From positions 1-64,000 of the forward strand of contig JAHEBM010000001.1 of the NCBI GenBank assembly GCA_024642245.1: a DNA stretch of 64,000 nucleotides. Direction: 5' to 3'. The notes below the pieces were generated by a model. It worked only from the letters and a program-made list of their open reading frames with translations. It had not been told where the DNA came from and made no database searches. Made by a program: the position numbers and the translations under genes. This DNA comes from Haliea sp. (lineage in GTDB: Bacteria; Pseudomonadota; Gammaproteobacteria; Pseudomonadales; Halieaceae). Below, in pieces: positions 62,309-64,000 of the stretch (its first letter is position 1; every line of letters starts with the position of its first letter).

Positions 62309-63373
62309 TCAGTTTACCCGCTGCTTTAACTCACCGGCATCATAGGCCTGCTGCATCCGCCCCAGGGATTTCACCCGGATCTTGTCGGCATTGCCGGCGG
62401 TACCGAAAGCCTCGTAACGCGCAATGCAGATATCGCGCATGGCCACAATGGTTTCCGCGAGGTATTTGCGAGGATCAAATTCCGACGGCTTCTGGGCCAT
62501 AAAGCGGCGTATCGCGCCGGTGGAGGCCAGGCGCAGGTCGGTATCGATATTTACCTTGCGCACACCATGGCGGATACCCTCCTGGATCTGCTCCACGGGT
62601 ACGCCATAGGTTTCGGGGATTTCCCCGCCGTACTGGTTGATGATCGCCAGCCAATCCTGGGGCACCGAGGAGGAGCCGTGCATGACCAGGTGTGTGCCTG
62701 GAATGCGCGCGTTGATCTCCTTGATACGATCAATTGCGAGAATGTCCCCCGTGGGGGGACGGCTGAACTTGTAGGCACCGTGGCTGGTGCCGCAGGCGAT
62801 GGCCAGGGCATCCACCCCCGTGGCCTTGACGAACAGCGCCGCCTCTTCCGGGTCTGTCAGCATCTGGTCATGGGTCAGCTTGCCCTCGGCGCCAATACCA
62901 TCCTCCTCGCCGGCTTCCCCGGTTTCCAGGGAGCCCAGGCAGCCCAGCTCGCCCTCCACGGAGACGCCGCAGGCGTGGGCCAGGTCCACCACCTGCCGGG
63001 TGACCGCGACATTGTAGTCGTAATCCATGGGGGTCTTGCCATCTTCCCCCAGGGAGCCATCCATCATTACCGAGCTGAACCCCAGCTGGATCGAACGCTG
63101 GCAAACCGCCGGTGAGACGCCGTGGTCCTGGTGCACCACCACCGGGATATGGGGAAACTCGTTCATCGCCGCCTCCATCATCGCCCGCAGGAACGGTGCG
63201 CCGGCATATTTGCGGGCGCCGGCACTGGCCTGCATGATGACCGGGGAATTGGTTTTGTCGGCAGCCTCCATGATGGCCCGGGTCTGCTCGAGGTTATTGA
63301 CGTTAAAGGCAGGTACCCCGTAGCCATGTTCTGCCGCGTGGTCCAGCAACTGACGCATACTGATTAATGCCAT
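62309..63373 (-). CDS. fba: Fructose-bisphosphate aldolase, class II (Calvin-cycle subtype)
   Basis: A 354-residue zinc-dependent aldolase that splits or forms fructose-1,6-bisphosphate. It has [14 protein letters not shown] and [15 protein letters not shown] with metal-binding His and Glu residues, and the LSPTGAIRR-like STGAIRRFM region. The type resembles aldolases linked to epd-pgk in Pseudomonas. ATG 63373 is preceded by AAAGGA; the frame is open 66 codons further back inside pgk. It follows pgk by 43 bases. Confidence 0.93.
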   Translation of the reverse strand: MALISMRQLLDHAAEHGYGVPAFNVNNLEQTRAIMEAADKTNSPVIMQASAGARKYAGAPFLRAMMEAAMNEFPHIPVVVHQDHGVSPAVCQRSIQLGFSSVMMDGSLGEDGKTPMDYDYNVAVTRQVVDLAHACGVSVEGELGCLGSLETGEAGEEDGIGAEGKLTHDQMLTDPEEAALFVKATGVDALAIACGTSHGAYKFSRPPTGDILAIDRIKEINARIPGTHLVMHGSSSVPQDWLAIINQYGGEIPETYGVPVEQIQEGIRHGVRKVNIDTDLRLASTGAIRRFMAQKPSEFDPRKYLAETIVAMRDICIARYEAFGTAGNADKIRVKSLGRMQQAYDAGELKQRVN

Positions 63374-63416
63374 GTCGTTCGTCCTTTTATCCGGAAATGT
63401 GAAATACAGTGCTCGC

Positions 63417-64000
63417 CTACTCGGGGGCCCGGCCGGCGCGCTGCTCAAGCATGGCAACCGCGGGCAGAATCTTGCCTTCCACGTATTCGAGGAAAGCGCC
63501 ACCGCCTGTGGAGATATAGGAGACCTTATCGGCGATGCCAAATTTGTCAATTGCGGCCAGGGTATCGCCACCCCCCGCGAGCGAAAACGCCGGGCTATCC
63601 GCTATCGCCCGGGACACCACTTCCGTGCCCGCGGCAAACTGGCTGAACTCGAAGACGCCCACCGGGCCATTCCACAATATGGTGCCGGCCTGCCGCAGAA
63701 TATCCGCTATCTCGGCGGCCGCCACCGGGCCAATGTCGAGGATCATGTCATCCGCTGCAACCTCGCTCGCGGGCTTGAGCATCGCACTTGCGGTCTCGGA
63801 AAATTCAGTGGCAGTCACCACGTCGGGGGGCAGCGGTATATGGGTTTTTTTCATCAGTGCCAGTGCGGCAGGCACCAGGTCGTGTTCACACAGGGACTTG
63901 CCCACAGGTAGACCACTGGCCGCAAGAAAGGTGTTGGCAATGCCACCGCCGACGATTAACTGGTCGACCTTGTCTGACAGGGTTTCCAGTACGGTCAACT
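63417..64000 (-). CDS. pgk: Phosphoglycerate kinase, C-terminal part (partial)
   Basis: The frame is open to the right edge and gives 194 residues of the C-terminal half of phosphoglycerate kinase. The nucleotide-binding [25 protein letters not shown], and GGGDTLAAI...[10 protein letters not shown] blocks are intact. The remaining N-terminal half lies outside the window. It makes 3-phosphoglycerate and ATP in glycolysis, and the pgk-fba order is as in Pseudomonas. Confidence 0.93.
   Translation of the reverse strand, partial: LTVLETLSDKVDQLIVGGGIANTFLAASGLPVGKSLCEHDLVPAALALMKKTHIPLPPDVVTATEFSETASAMLKPASEVAADDMILDIGPVAAAEIADILRQAGTILWNGPVGVFEFSQFAAGTEVVSRAIADSPAFSLAGGGDTLAAIDKFGIADKVSYISTGGGAFLEYVEGKILPAVAMLEQRAGRAPE

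Noticed and set aside
1-64000. Prophage, insertion sequence, CRISPR or toxin-antitoxin locus
   Set aside because: No transposase, integrase, cas-like protein, regular short repeat array or characteristic toxin pair was found by reading the frames and gaps.

Overview
The window reads as chromosome of a G+C-rich marine gammaproteobacterium, most likely a Halieaceae (OM60/NOR5-type) or close Cellvibrionales relative. The reasons are gene order shared with Pseudomonas and E. coli (ygfB-pepP-ubiH-ubiI-gcvH; zapA-6S RNA-fau; lgt-thyA-folA; rppH-ptsP; ilvA/rpiA; D-2-hydroxyglutarate dehydrogenase/serA), a DUF3450/double-ExbB/ExbD/TonB/TPR energy-transduction operon, a large TonB-dependent receptor and several TPR-fused enzymes. 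This placement is inference from gene content; no rRNA gene is present. I see no tRNA, transposase, integrase or CRISPR array.

Layout. 1-5.5 kb: a reverse-strand valine/isobutyrate catabolic operon (acylating aldehyde dehydrogenase, acyl-CoA dehydrogenase, enoyl-CoA hydratase, 3-hydroxyisobutyryl-CoA hydrolase, 3-hydroxyisobutyrate dehydrogenase) with a divergent AraC regulator. 5.9-12.2 kb: AraC and LysR regulators, a DUF4136 lipoprotein, a 2-hydroxyacid dehydrogenase, a HIT protein, an SDR and an MFS exporter. 12.2-20.4 kb: DEAD-box helicase, a YbaY/META lipoprotein, an MscS channel, a coniferyl-aldehyde-type dehydrogenase, an orphan ExbD, a tandem DUF3012 lipoprotein and a VOC protein. 20.5-25.8 kb: a periplasmic solute-binding protein, then GDPD, YjbR, pyruvate kinase, glucokinase and a cold-shock protein. 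25.9-31 kb: the Ton operon.

31-51 kb is mostly conserved housekeeping: folA-thyA-lgt, an NRDE protein, ptsP-rppH, a HAD hydrolase, an RlmI-type methyltransferase, gcvH, the ubiquinone hydroxylases ubiI/ubiH with pepP and ygfB, the zapB-like/zapA pair, 6S RNA, fau, ilvA, rpiA, a D-2-hydroxyglutarate dehydrogenase and serA. The last two are divergent and plausibly work together, since SerA makes D-2-hydroxyglutarate as a by-product.

51.5-60.7 kb is the most distinctive stretch. Four consecutive proteins combine TPR-like helical repeats with a catalytic domain (transglutaminase-like lipoprotein, aspartyl/asparaginyl beta-hydroxylase type, sulfotransferase, 2OG-Fe(II) oxygenase), next to a 960-residue TonB-dependent receptor. 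I propose this as a candidate protein-modification or ligand-tailoring locus. The window closes with a secreted protein coupled to an alpha/beta hydrolase, then class II aldolase and the C-terminal part of phosphoglycerate kinase, which runs off the right edge.
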